From Haloferax marinisediminis (lineage in GTDB: Archaea; Halobacteriota; Halobacteria; Halobacteriales; Haloferacaceae), in the NCBI RefSeq assembly GCF_009674585.1, contig NZ_WKJP01000001.1, forward strand, positions 1,860,001 through 1,924,000: a stretch of DNA of 64,000 nt, read 5' to 3'. The notes below the pieces were generated by a model. The model was not told where the DNA came from, did not search any database, and was given only the letters and a program-made list of their open reading frames with translations. Positions 55,223 to 63,642 of the stretch are shown piece by piece. How positions within the stretch are numbered: position 1 is the stretch's first letter; the number at the start of each line of letters is the position of its first letter. A program made the translations under genes and the position numbers.

Positions 55223-55475
55223 TTCGTCGGCGGACGCCGAGTGTCGCACCGCACCCTTTGCACATCCAGAGGTCGTTCGGTTGGCGGCCAACCATGACTT
55301 TGCGACTGTCGACTCTCGTCAGTTCGGGAACTTCCTCACCGCGTTCGAGGTCGTCGGCACCCCTGATGGGTCTCCCACACGCCGGACACTCGGTGAGTTC
55401 GTGGTCGTCACTCTCCTCGTGAATGTGTTCTTCGTGCATGTGCTCGTCGTCGTGTGTATTGGTCTCGCTTGACAT
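55215..55475 (-). CDS. His-rich CPxCG zinc-finger protein
   Basis: Protein of 86 residues. A His/Glu-rich start (HDDEHMHEEHIHEESDDHE) is followed by ECPACGRPIRGADDLERGEE and WMCKGCGATLGVRR, giving two CxxCG knuckles. Metal binding by both parts is likely; the His-rich region may store or pass metal. ATG 55475 has ATTACTTG about 25 nt upstream. Role unknown. Confidence 0.7.
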   Translation of the reverse strand: MSSETNTHDDEHMHEEHIHEESDDHELTECPACGRPIRGADDLERGEEVPELTRVDSRKVMVGRQPNDLWMCKGCGATLGVRRRKA

Positions 55476-55557
55476 GGGCAGTATACGACACCCATCAAGT
55501 AATGCGCACTGCGGTCTGGTTCAGGTGATGCACGACACCTTCCGGTAGCCTGATTGG

Positions 55558-55571
55558 CCGGACGCGTCCGG
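55558..55571. promoter_or_regulatory. 14-bp perfect palindrome
   Basis: CCGGACGCGTCCGG lies between the zinc-finger gene and dph2, about 70 nt before the dph2 TATA box (TTATAC near 55640). Could be a regulator site. Confidence 0.35.
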
Positions 55572-55667
55572 TTTACTCTCTTGGAGAAATGGGTCGTATG
55601 TGGGTGTGTGACGCCCAATCGTAGGGAAGCGCCGCCGTTATACCTCTTCATCGGTAAGGGGGCGTCA

Positions 55668-56702
55668 ATGAGTCAGGACGCCTCTTCGGAGGGAGACCTT
55701 CGAAACACCGGGATGTCGCTCAAACACGACCGGGAGTGGGACTACGAACTCGAACGAATCATCGACGCCATCGAAGAGCGCGACGCGAAGCGAGTCGGCC
55801 TGCAGTTCCCCGAAGGGCTGAAGCGCCGCGGCCCGGCCGTCGCAGACGACCTTCGACAGCTCTGTGACGACGACGTGACGTTCATGCTCTCTGGGCAACC
55901 GTGCTACGGTGCCTGCGACCTCGACACCTACCTCATGCGCCGGACCGACGTGTTCGTCCACTTCGGTCACTCGCCGATGAAGGAGTCGGACAAGATTATC
56001 TACGTCCCGCTGTTCTCCAACGTCGACCCGTTCCCCATCATGGAGGACGCCTTAGAGGAGATTCAGGGCGACGAGGTGGGCCTCGTCACCACCGCTCAGC
56101 ACATGAACCGCTTCGACGACATGTGTGATTGGCTCGAAGAGCGCGGCTACACCGTCCAGACCCGCAAGGGTGACGACCGCCTCACCTTCGAAGGGCAGGT
56201 TCTCGGGTGCAACTACGCCTCTGCAGACATCCCTGCGGACGACGTGCTCTACGTCGGTGGCGGGAAGTTCCACCCACTCGGCCTCGCGATGGAACACCCC
56301 GAGAAGAACGTCGTCATCGCCGACCCCGTCAACAACGTGGTCACCCTCGCCGACACGCGGAAGTTCATGAAACAGCGCTACGCCTCGGTACACAAGGCGA
56401 TGGACGCCGAGAAGTGGGGCGTCATCTTCTGTACCAAGATTGGGCAGGGCCGCATGGAGATTGCCGAGAAGATTCTCGAAGACAACGACAACGCGTACCT
56501 CATCACCATGGACGAAGTGACGCCTGATAGGCTCAGAAACTTCGACATGGACGCGTTCGTCAACACGGGCTGCCCGCGCATCACGACCGACGACGGCCCG
56601 CGATTCCACAAGCCGATGCTCACGCCACAGGAGTACCGCATCGCCGTCGGCGACGAACCGCTGGACTCCCTCAAGTTCGACACCTTCCACGGCACGTGGT
56701 AA
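55668..56702 (+). CDS. dph2: Diphthamide synthesis protein Dph2
   Basis: Protein of 344 residues, radical-SAM-like enzyme that starts diphthamide formation on aEF2. Three cysteines expected for the 4Fe-4S cluster appear in QPCYGACDLDT, GCNYASADIP and NTGCPRITTDDG. HFGHSPMKESDKIIYVPLF is a family block. TATA-like GTTATACC about 27 nt before ATG 55668. Dph5/Dph6 are not in the window. Confidence 0.93.
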   Translation: MSQDASSEGDLRNTGMSLKHDREWDYELERIIDAIEERDAKRVGLQFPEGLKRRGPAVADDLRQLCDDDVTFMLSGQPCYGACDLDTYLMRRTDVFVHFGHSPMKESDKIIYVPLFSNVDPFPIMEDALEEIQGDEVGLVTTAQHMNRFDDMCDWLEERGYTVQTRKGDDRLTFEGQVLGCNYASADIPADDVLYVGGGKFHPLGLAMEHPEKNVVIADPVNNVVTLADTRKFMKQRYASVHKAMDAEKWGVIFCTKIGQGRMEIAEKILEDNDNAYLITMDEVTPDRLRNFDMDAFVNTGCPRITTDDGPRFHKPMLTPQEYRIAVGDEPLDSLKFDTFHGTW

Positions 56703-56741
56703 TCCCGTTCGACACCGTCCACACGAGACGGTAATCGGGCG

Positions 56742-56875
56742 TCCACTCTCTGTTCTCACACTCTCTCCCCTCCTCTCCTCTCACCTTTCACGTCTCACTC
56801 TCTCATCTCACCCCTCAGCTTTCGCTCTCAATCCTCCCACCCCTCAGTTCTCACTCTCTCCTCCCACCTCGCTCG
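56742..56875 (+). repeat. Polypyrimidine tract
   Basis: About 130 nt made almost only of C and T on the plus strand, with repeated pieces: CACCCCTCAG at 56810 and 56839, TCTCACTCTCTC at 56794 and 56850. Nothing codes here. It may be a terminator zone, a strand-biased low-complexity repeat, or a non-B DNA region. It lies between dph2 and the CARF-like gene. Confidence 0.6.
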
Positions 56876-56917
56876 TCGGCGTCGTCGGGCGGAGCATCTC
56901 CCCTCGTGGTCCTGAAA

Positions 56918-56932
56918 AATAGGCACTATTTG
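56918..56932. promoter_or_regulatory. AT-rich inverted repeat before the CARF-like gene
   Basis: AAATAG-GCA-CTATTT, a perfect 6-bp dyad, about 62 nt before the ATG. CTATTT could be a TATA element; the dyad would then overlap it as an operator. Confidence 0.4.
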
Positions 56933-56993
56933 ACACGTTCACGGCACGAGTCACCACAACATTCAGGGTACCGGTAGCGAATGACTCAGAAAG

Positions 56994-58574
56994 ATGCCGA
57001 CGACCCACCTCTCCGTCCTCGGACTCGACGTCCAGCGGGTCGTCACCCCGCTCGAAACTGGTGACTTCGACGCCGACCGGGTTCGTCTGGTCCGTGACGA
57101 GGCCGACCCCGAGCAGGGTCGCGACCCGGACGACTGCGCCGCCGGTGCGCAGCGAGCGCGTGCACGCGTCGCACGGACAGTCTCTGAAACACTCTCGACC
57201 CGTCTCGACGCCTCTATCGACGAAGCACGACTCCCGTTCAGCGCGTCGTTCGAAACCTTGTACGCCGAGACGACCGACCTCTTGCGTGAGTCGGTCGCTG
57301 CTGGCACTGTCGAGGTGAACCTCACGAGCGCCCCGCCACAGGTCGCTGCCGCGTTCTACGCCGCGCGAACCGCACTCGTCGACTCCGGTGCGACCACCCA
57401 CGACGCGATTACGCTCGTTACGGTTCCTGCGGACGAGCGTCTCGACTTGGCGACCATCTCCGACCTCCGAACGGTTGTGTCCGGCGTCGAGACGGCGACC
57501 GCCGCCCTCGACGAGTTCCGTCGCGTCGCGGACGGCCCTGCGGCGGATGCCGTCGCGCGTCCACTTCGAATCGCGCTTTCTGACCTTCGGGCCGCCCTCG
57601 CCGACGCGAGTGGTGATTCGAGTGTGAAACGGCGCCGCCGCACCGCGTACGCGAGGGGGTCGAAAGACGACTCTCCGTTGACTTCGATGTCGTCGTACGT
57701 CGGTCGTGCCCGCGAACAACTCGCGGACCTCGTCGACGCCGACCAACAGCGCCCGTCGCCAGAAGACACGCGCGACCCGAACGCCGTCCTCGACGCGCTC
57801 GACGAGTGGTTGGACGCCGAAATTGGCCTCCTCTCGCCGGTCGAAAACGACCCACACGACCTGCTCGCTCGCTTCCGCGAGAGTTGTGAGGCCCGGTTCG
57901 GGAAGTTCCAGGACGACGCGACGATAACCCTGTTCGACACCATCGACCGCTTCGGCGCGCAACTCGACGCCTATCTCGACGCTCGAACACACCTCTCGGA
58001 AGCGTCGCTCCCCGTCACCGAGTCGACGACGGAACTCTCACGACAGGCCGACGCAGCGGCAGCGTTGCTCGCACAACTCGAAGACGACGGCATCGCCCAG
58101 GGTTCGACGCCGCTCACACTCGCTGGGCATTCACTCACGCCTCTCGGTGACCTCGAAGCAATCGCACTCCACGTGCTGACGACGGGTCCGCCGCGCTCAC
58201 GCCCCCGTACACGACGCGCGGTCACTGCCGAACTTCGTGAGCGCGCAGAACACCACGGAATCGTCGCAGGCGCACGCGAGGAGGATTCGTGGTCCGCGTT
58301 CGACGCGTTCTGTGTCGATATCGCGCGCAACAGCGACGAAGGCGACGCCTTCGAGAAGCGTCTGTCGAACGGCCTTCGCCCCCGTCTCGACGTCGCCGTC
58401 GAAGCGCTACTCGCGAACGGATACGTCCAGACGCGACAGCGCGACACCGGTCGAGACGCCCTCGAACCGACCGACGCGGCGCGACTCTGGGCCGAGACGA
58501 CCGAGTGGGACGAGTTCCGCGAGACAGTCGTCGACGACGTGCTCCGAGACTGCGTCGAACGAGAACTCGACTGA
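56994..58574 (+). CDS. CARF-like (DUF6293/HFX_2341-like) sensor protein
   Basis: Protein of 526 residues. Residues 4-20 (THLSVLGLDVQRVVTPL) and 27-40 (DADRVRLVRDEADP) match the start of the haloarchaeal HFX_2341/DUF6293 domain, and 104-126 (TVEVNLTSAPPQVAAAF) its second signature, which is the CARF-type Rossmann core. Middle about 150-380 is helical, with a basic run KRRRR near 212. C-terminal part ends with a winged-helix look (RLDVAVEALLANGYVQTRQR then LEPTDAARLW). It may sense a cyclic nucleotide and bind DNA. There is no CRISPR or nuclease gene near. Confidence 0.65.
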   Translation: MPTTHLSVLGLDVQRVVTPLETGDFDADRVRLVRDEADPEQGRDPDDCAAGAQRARARVARTVSETLSTRLDASIDEARLPFSASFETLYAETTDLLRESVAAGTVEVNLTSAPPQVAAAFYAARTALVDSGATTHDAITLVTVPADERLDLATISDLRTVVSGVETATAALDEFRRVADGPAADAVARPLRIALSDLRAALADASGDSSVKRRRRTAYARGSKDDSPLTSMSSYVGRAREQLADLVDADQQRPSPEDTRDPNAVLDALDEWLDAEIGLLSPVENDPHDLLARFRESCEARFGKFQDDATITLFDTIDRFGAQLDAYLDARTHLSEASLPVTESTTELSRQADAAAALLAQLEDDGIAQGSTPLTLAGHSLTPLGDLEAIALHVLTTGPPRSRPRTRRAVTAELRERAEHHGIVAGAREEDSWSAFDAFCVDIARNSDEGDAFEKRLSNGLRPRLDVAVEALLANGYVQTRQRDTGRDALEPTDAARLWAETTEWDEFRETVVDDVLRDCVERELD

Positions 58575-58633
58575 CCGGTCTCTCATCCTCTGGTCTCCCT
58601 CCTCCTCGTTTTCTCTGTGCGCCGCTCGTGCGC

Positions 58634-59083
58634 CTACACCTCTCGTTCGATGTACTTGACGGCCTCTTCCGGTGTCTTACACGCCTGATAGCGGTCGAGC
58701 GTCCCGAGGTTGTGGGTTCTGATTCCGGCGATTGGGCGGTCGTAGACGTTGCCGAATCCAATCTCTGAGAGTGTTCCACCGGACCCGTCGATAGCGATGA
58801 CCGCGTCTCCGTTCATCACCACGAGTGCGTTTCTGGCGTGGCCGAGTCCGGTGGCGATGCTGATGTCGACGTACTCGTTCGCTTCGTCTCGGTCTTCTCC
58901 CGGGAGGATGCCGATCGTCTCTCCGCCCGCGTTTTTCGCGCCGCGGCAGACGGCCTCCATGGCTCCACCGAGGCCACCACAGACGACGGTGTGGCCACGC
59001 TGGGCGAGGAGTCGACCAACGTCCTCTGCAAGTTCTTCGACCGGGTCGGGAACGACGCTTCCACCGACGACACTCACACGCAT
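58634..59083 (-). CDS. TIGR00725/LOG-family nucleotide-binding protein
   Basis: Protein of 149 residues: MRVSVVGGSVVPDPVEELAE, TVVCGGLGGAMEAVCRGAKN, ILPGEDRDEANEYVDI and AVIAIDGSGGTLSEIGFG. This is the LOG/MoCo-carrier-like Rossmann fold; LOG enzymes release cytokinin ribose phosphate, and the short TIGR00725 group has no proven reaction. The GGxGT motif is GGLGGAME here. An upstream 23-codon ORF overlaps its start. Confidence 0.83.
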   Translation of the reverse strand: MRVSVVGGSVVPDPVEELAEDVGRLLAQRGHTVVCGGLGGAMEAVCRGAKNAGGETIGILPGEDRDEANEYVDISIATGLGHARNALVVMNGDAVIAIDGSGGTLSEIGFGNVYDRPIAGIRTHNLGTLDRYQACKTPEEAVKYIEREV

Positions 59084-59145
59084 GGGGTACCTCTGTCGTC
59101 GATGGTGGAGAACGTCGTCTCTCCGTCGGTGTTGAGCTTGTTCAT
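59074..59145 (-). CDS. Leaderless 23-codon upstream ORF
   Basis: Starts MNKLNTDGETTFSTI and ends TPCV, with its TGA lying 10 nt inside the next gene's reading frame. The TATA box TTTTATAC (centre about 59173) sits 28 nt before its ATG, so the message begins right at this ORF. The LOG-family gene start at 59083 would then be about 64 nt into the transcript, reached by coupling or re-initiation. Confidence 0.4.
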   Translation of the reverse strand: MNKLNTDGETTFSTIDDRGTPCV

Positions 59146-59220
59146 GCAGAACAGCACTCCGCCAACGTGTATAAAATCGGGGCCGATTCGACAGACAGCC
59201 CGGAGAAAAGCGACGTTATA

Positions 59221-59343
59221 TCAGAAATCGTCCATACGGTATACATCGTCTTGGAGTGGGGAGACTGGTTCCCACGAACCACATGCACGCATCGTTCGGG
59301 CCATTGCAGAGAAATCTGCGGTCCGTTTGTGAGGACTTGACAT
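59221..59343 (-). CDS. 40-residue micro-protein
   Basis: Starts MSSPHKRTADFSAMARTMRA and ends SPLQDDVYRMDDF. ATG 59343 lies about 30 nt after the TATA-like AGATATTTAG. The codon use and acidic end look like a real haloarchaeal protein. It stands between the LOG-family gene and the MBL gene, in what would otherwise be a long empty stretch. No known domain. Confidence 0.55.
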   Translation of the reverse strand: MSSPHKRTADFSAMARTMRACGSWEPVSPLQDDVYRMDDF

Positions 59344-59533
59344 GGTATTCGAAATGACGGGTGCCAGTACTAAATATCTTCTCGGGGGGAGGACCTTATA
59401 TTTCCAATACTGTTTGGTATACTATTGTGGAATAAATTGACCCGAATCTGCTGTTCTGGCACCGCGGCTCGGTCTGTCGTCTCGTATCGCCGAGAGCGCA
59501 ACGCTTAGTCCCCTCGCGGAAGGATTCGTGTGC

Positions 59534-60367
59534 ATGACGCGCAGTGATTGGAGCGACTGGCTTCCACGGGCGGTCGAAGCGGCCGACCCCGAGACAGTCG
59601 CCATCTGGTATCTGGGTTGTAACGGCTTCGTACTCAAGGGAAGCGAGGGAACGACAGTGTTTATCGACCCGTACGTCGGCATTGGCTCTCCGCCACGGAC
59701 GGTTCGCATGGTCCCCATCCCGTTCGACCCCGAGGACGTGACCGAGGCCGACGCAGTCCTCGCAACGCACGAACACACTGACCACGTCCACGGCCCGAGT
59801 CAGGCACCCATCCTCGAGAACACGGGTGCGACGTTCGTCGCCCCCGACGACTCGCTTTCGGTCGCGTACGACGACGAAGCGTGGTTCGACGACTACGACC
59901 TCTCTGACGACCAGTTCGAAGAAGTCACCGAGGGCGACACCGTCGAAATCGGCGAGTTCACCATCCACGTCGAACCCGCGTACGACCCCGACGCGACCCA
60001 CCCGGTCTCGTACGTCTTCGAACACGAGTCGGGGACGTTCTTCCACGGCGGCGACACCAAGCCCGCAGAGGAGTTCACCGACGTTGGCGAACGGTACGAT
60101 ATCGACCTCGGTGTTCTCGCGTTCGGGACCGTCGGCAACATCGCCGACAAGGAGACGGGCGAACCCGTCCGGACGAAGTGGTACAACGACGAAAACCAGA
60201 TTATCGAGGCCGCGAGTGACCTCGACCTCGACAGACTCCTGCCGTCACACTGGGATATGTGGAAAGGCATGACGTCGGACCCGAAGGTGCTCCACCACCA
60301 CGCCAAGAGTTTCGCTGCGCCGCGGTCGCTCGAAATCGTCGAGATTGGCGACCGAGTCGACCTCTAA
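59534..60367 (+). CDS. MBL-fold metallohydrolase (UlaG-like)
   Basis: Protein of 277 residues. The metal motif is THEHTDHVHGP (HxHxDH), with further ligands in SGTFFHGGDTKP and LLPSHWDMWKG. The start AIWYLGCNGFVLKGSEGTTV is the UlaG/RNase Z-like beginning. UlaG acts on L-ascorbate-6-phosphate; here the substrate is unknown. TATA-like ACGCTTAG about 27 nt before ATG 59534. Confidence 0.85.
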   Translation: MTRSDWSDWLPRAVEAADPETVAIWYLGCNGFVLKGSEGTTVFIDPYVGIGSPPRTVRMVPIPFDPEDVTEADAVLATHEHTDHVHGPSQAPILENTGATFVAPDDSLSVAYDDEAWFDDYDLSDDQFEEVTEGDTVEIGEFTIHVEPAYDPDATHPVSYVFEHESGTFFHGGDTKPAEEFTDVGERYDIDLGVLAFGTVGNIADKETGEPVRTKWYNDENQIIEAASDLDLDRLLPSHWDMWKGMTSDPKVLHHHAKSFAAPRSLEIVEIGDRVDL

Positions 60368-60496
60368 ATCGGCGTTCCCTACTCTGTCGGCATTCGAAGA
60401 ATGTCACAGATTGAAAAACATCGAATCGACAGGCGGCGTCGAGATTCGGTGTAACTCCCCGGTTGTTTTATAATGTTTGTACTGAAAGTGGCGGCC

Positions 60497-62560
60497 ATGA
60501 GCCACGAGCCCGAAGGGGTAATCTCCGTCTCTGATGGTGAGGTCACAGTCGAAAAGACCTTCGCCGCGGACGAGTTCCCCGTTCCTGCGATAAAATTCGT
60601 CATCACCTCGACGCGCGACGAAGCGACGCGTGTCCGAGTCATCGACCGAATCCCCGAATCGTTCACGATGGAGAGCGTCGGGTTCCACCCGGACTACGAC
60701 AGTGAGAACTGGACGGCGTACAAGGACCACCGCGTCGAGTACGAACGGACGCTCGACCCAGACGAAGAAGTCGTCACAGTTTACGGCATTCGCCTGACCG
60801 ACGGACACCAGCGCGAGGACTTCCTCGAAGAACCGACCCTCGAACGCATCCCAGTCGACAGCGGTATCGACCCGGAAGATATCGACGACATCCTCGGCGA
60901 AGACCGAAGCCAACTCGTCCGCGACGTTCTCGCTGGCAACCGCGAACCGCTTCGCGACGGCGTCGAGGACTTCGACGGCCAAATCGACGAGGACGGCGAG
61001 TTCGGCGAACCCCCGTCTGACGAGGACCTCGCGGCAGCGTTCGAGAGCGTTGGCGACGAAGAGGACGCGGAACCCGAGGACGAAGTCGATGCCGACGCGG
61101 ACGACGACGCTGGTGACCAAGAGGCAGAGGCAGACGATGTATCTGAAGAAGACGTCGTCGCGCTCGGCGCGGCCGAGGAAGACGGTGCAGAGATTCTCGG
61201 CGAGGAAGACGATGCGGAGGTTCTCGGCGAAGAGGACGATGGAGATGATATCGAACTCCTCGACGAACAAGCAGACGATGCGGAACCGGCCGGCCCACGG
61301 AGCGTCGACGAGGACACGACCGCTGCGGTGTCCACTCACGTCGAAGACCCGGTCGAGTCCGGTGACGAGAGCGAAGACGAAGACGTCGCTGCCGAGGTAG
61401 ACACCGACGACGAACCTGTCGTGGATTCGGACGTCGACGAGTCAGACATCGACGAGTCGACCGCCGAAGAGACCGAAGTCGAGGTCGACGCCGAGGCCGA
61501 CGAAGACGTCACGTCTGTCGACGCTGACCAGACCGACTCGGACGACACCACAGCGTCCCCCGACGACAGCACCACTGTCGCCGTCGACGCAGACGGTGGT
61601 CTCGTCGCGGCCCTCGCCACGGAGATTCGCGAGGGAACCGCCGACGACGAGGACCTCGCTGTCGTCCGAGAGGCCGTCGAAACCGAAGCACGCCGAAGCA
61701 CCGACGTGCGCGTTCGACGCCTCCAATCGCAGATGGAAGACCTCGCGGCGTACTCTGACGCACTCGCCGACTTTATCGACGAAGAGGGGACGGGCGAAGA
61801 ACTCATCACGGAGTTCCGCAGTGAGATGGAAGACTTCCGTGCGGACATCGAAGCGCTCGATACGATGGTCGACCAGGCAGTCGTGTCTGTCGACGACGCC
61901 GCATCGCGTCTCGACTCGGCCGAAGAGACGCTCGCGACGGTCGACGAACGGAGCGACCGCGTCGAATCGAAGGTCGAAACCGTCGACAGTCGCCTCGACG
62001 ACCACGACGGTCATTTCGAAGACCTCTCTACCGGACTCGAAGACCACGACAACCGCCTCCACGACCACCACGAACGGTTGGAAGACCACGACAGTCGTAT
62101 CGACGCCGCGTCGCGCAACATCGACGCTGGTGCCGCGCGCCTCGATTCGGTCGAAGAGACGCTCGCCGAACGGTCCGAGGAACTCGATTCGATTCACGGA
62201 ACGCTCGACGAACTCGCCGGTCGTATCGACGAGACGGCCGAGCGACTCGACAGCGTCCAAAGCGACACCGAAGATGCGAACCAGACGGTCTCGACGCTCA
62301 ACGAGGAGATTGGCGAGATTCGAGAAGACATCGCATCCCTCGACGGAGACATCGTCAGCACCCGTGATTCGCTCGAATCACGCCTCGAAGACGTACAGGC
62401 TGGCATCGAAGACGCCGCCGCCGAAGAGGAACTCGCGTCGCTCCGCGACGACATCGACGAGCTGAACGACACTGTCGCAGAACTCGACACCTTCCGCGAG
62501 CGCCTCGCAGGCGCGTTCGGAACCGGAATGGACGGCCAACCGCAAGACGACGACGAATAG
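60497..62560 (+). CDS. Acidic coiled-coil protein with N-terminal beta domain
   Basis: Protein of 687 residues. N-terminal domain (about 1-110: VTVEKTFAADEFPVPAIKFV, VRVIDRIPESF) looks like a beta-sandwich. An Asp/Glu-rich linker (about 150-370) precedes a long coiled coil (370-670) with heptads, including LEDHDNRLHDHHERLEDHDS. No membrane segment. Strong TATA GTTTTATAA about 28 nt before ATG 60497. Could be a scaffold or cytoskeleton-like protein; function unknown. Confidence 0.7.
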   Translation: MSHEPEGVISVSDGEVTVEKTFAADEFPVPAIKFVITSTRDEATRVRVIDRIPESFTMESVGFHPDYDSENWTAYKDHRVEYERTLDPDEEVVTVYGIRLTDGHQREDFLEEPTLERIPVDSGIDPEDIDDILGEDRSQLVRDVLAGNREPLRDGVEDFDGQIDEDGEFGEPPSDEDLAAAFESVGDEEDAEPEDEVDADADDDAGDQEAEADDVSEEDVVALGAAEEDGAEILGEEDDAEVLGEEDDGDDIELLDEQADDAEPAGPRSVDEDTTAAVSTHVEDPVESGDESEDEDVAAEVDTDDEPVVDSDVDESDIDESTAEETEVEVDAEADEDVTSVDADQTDSDDTTASPDDSTTVAVDADGGLVAALATEIREGTADDEDLAVVREAVETEARRSTDVRVRRLQSQMEDLAAYSDALADFIDEEGTGEELITEFRSEMEDFRADIEALDTMVDQAVVSVDDAASRLDSAEETLATVDERSDRVESKVETVDSRLDDHDGHFEDLSTGLEDHDNRLHDHHERLEDHDSRIDAASRNIDAGAARLDSVEETLAERSEELDSIHGTLDELAGRIDETAERLDSVQSDTEDANQTVSTLNEEIGEIREDIASLDGDIVSTRDSLESRLEDVQAGIEDAAAEEELASLRDDIDELNDTVAELDTFRERLAGAFGTGMDGQPQDDDE

Positions 62561-62634
62561 TCGACCCTCGATTTTTCTCGCGAGAGACGTTTTCCCGAAG
62601 CGCAACCTGTTTAGCGGGCCACCACGACCATCCG

Positions 62635-63534
62635 ATGATGACAGAGACGGTGCGCGTCGCCGTTCCGCGGAAGGGACGCCCCCTCGAAGCGGTGCTCGAA
62701 CGGTTCGCCACGACCGACAGCATTGCCGAGGTGGCAGACGAAATCACCTCGACTCTCAGGTACGAGAAGTCGGTCACGAAGGGCCATGCCCATCCGGAAC
62801 GAGACGTGTACGAACGACTCGCTGATTACAGCGACCTCTCGGACCCCACGTCCCCCGAGTACACACTCTTGCGCGACGACCGAGAGGGGATGCCACGCCG
62901 AATCGTCTTCGACAGCGTCTCCTTCGAAATCGACGGCGTGGACATCCATCTCGTCGGCCGCGAAGAGCCGTTTCGCGCCCTCAGAACCCACGAATTTGGC
63001 CTCGGATTCGACAGTGCGGACCTCGTTCTCGAAGAGGTCGTCACACTCGAACCCGACGGCATCGGCAGTATCGAGGACGTGAACGCCCGAATCGACCCGA
63101 TGGACACAGACGTTCGGGTCGTCTCCGGCCTCGGCGATACGGTCTATCACACACTCATGGCCGACCCCGAGATTCTGCCACCGGGTGCGGACCTCGACCG
63201 AGATTTCGTCGCCGACTACGCAGGTGACCTCTGTATCTCGCCACGGTACGAACGTCTCGTGGAAGCAGTGCTCGGCACGCGGTGTCTCGACGACGTGTCG
63301 TTCGCGTATCCCAGCGAAGGGCCCGAAGAAGAGGCCGCCATCGCAGAAGTCGGTCTCGGCGTCTACCTCACGATGACCGGGTCGACCGCACGCGAACACG
63401 GTCTCGTCCTCGGAGAACACCTCTTCCCGAGCGAGACGGTGTTGATGGAGAACGTCGCGGAAGCGACCGACGCCGCCGAGACGGTCAAAGACGCCATCGA
63501 GTCGCCCGATTTAGAGACGGAACTTCGGGTCTGA
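62635..63534 (+). CDS. HisG-like binding-fold protein, function unknown
   Basis: Protein of 299 residues. VRVAVPRKGRPLEAVLERF mirrors the start of ATP phosphoribosyltransferase HisG (IAVPxKGR), and the later FRALRTHEFGLGFDSADLVL mirrors its ADLGITGxDLVLE block, but the PRPP loop of HisG is not seen and the C-terminal half (SSP-like EVGLGVYLTMTGSTAREHGL) is different. ATG 62638 is an alternative. Probably binds a nucleotide or sugar phosphate. It follows the coiled-coil gene by 74 nt. Confidence 0.65.
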   Translation: MMTETVRVAVPRKGRPLEAVLERFATTDSIAEVADEITSTLRYEKSVTKGHAHPERDVYERLADYSDLSDPTSPEYTLLRDDREGMPRRIVFDSVSFEIDGVDIHLVGREEPFRALRTHEFGLGFDSADLVLEEVVTLEPDGIGSIEDVNARIDPMDTDVRVVSGLGDTVYHTLMADPEILPPGADLDRDFVADYAGDLCISPRYERLVEAVLGTRCLDDVSFAYPSEGPEEEAAIAEVGLGVYLTMTGSTAREHGLVLGEHLFPSETVLMENVAEATDAAETVKDAIESPDLETELRV

Positions 63535-63642
63535 GACGGGACCCACAGCACAGCCGACTCCCACGGATTTTTGGCGACACACAGTGTCGGGTGTGAAACT
63601 TTTCTGCTGTAGATACTGTGTCGGAACAGGCGATATGTCGAC

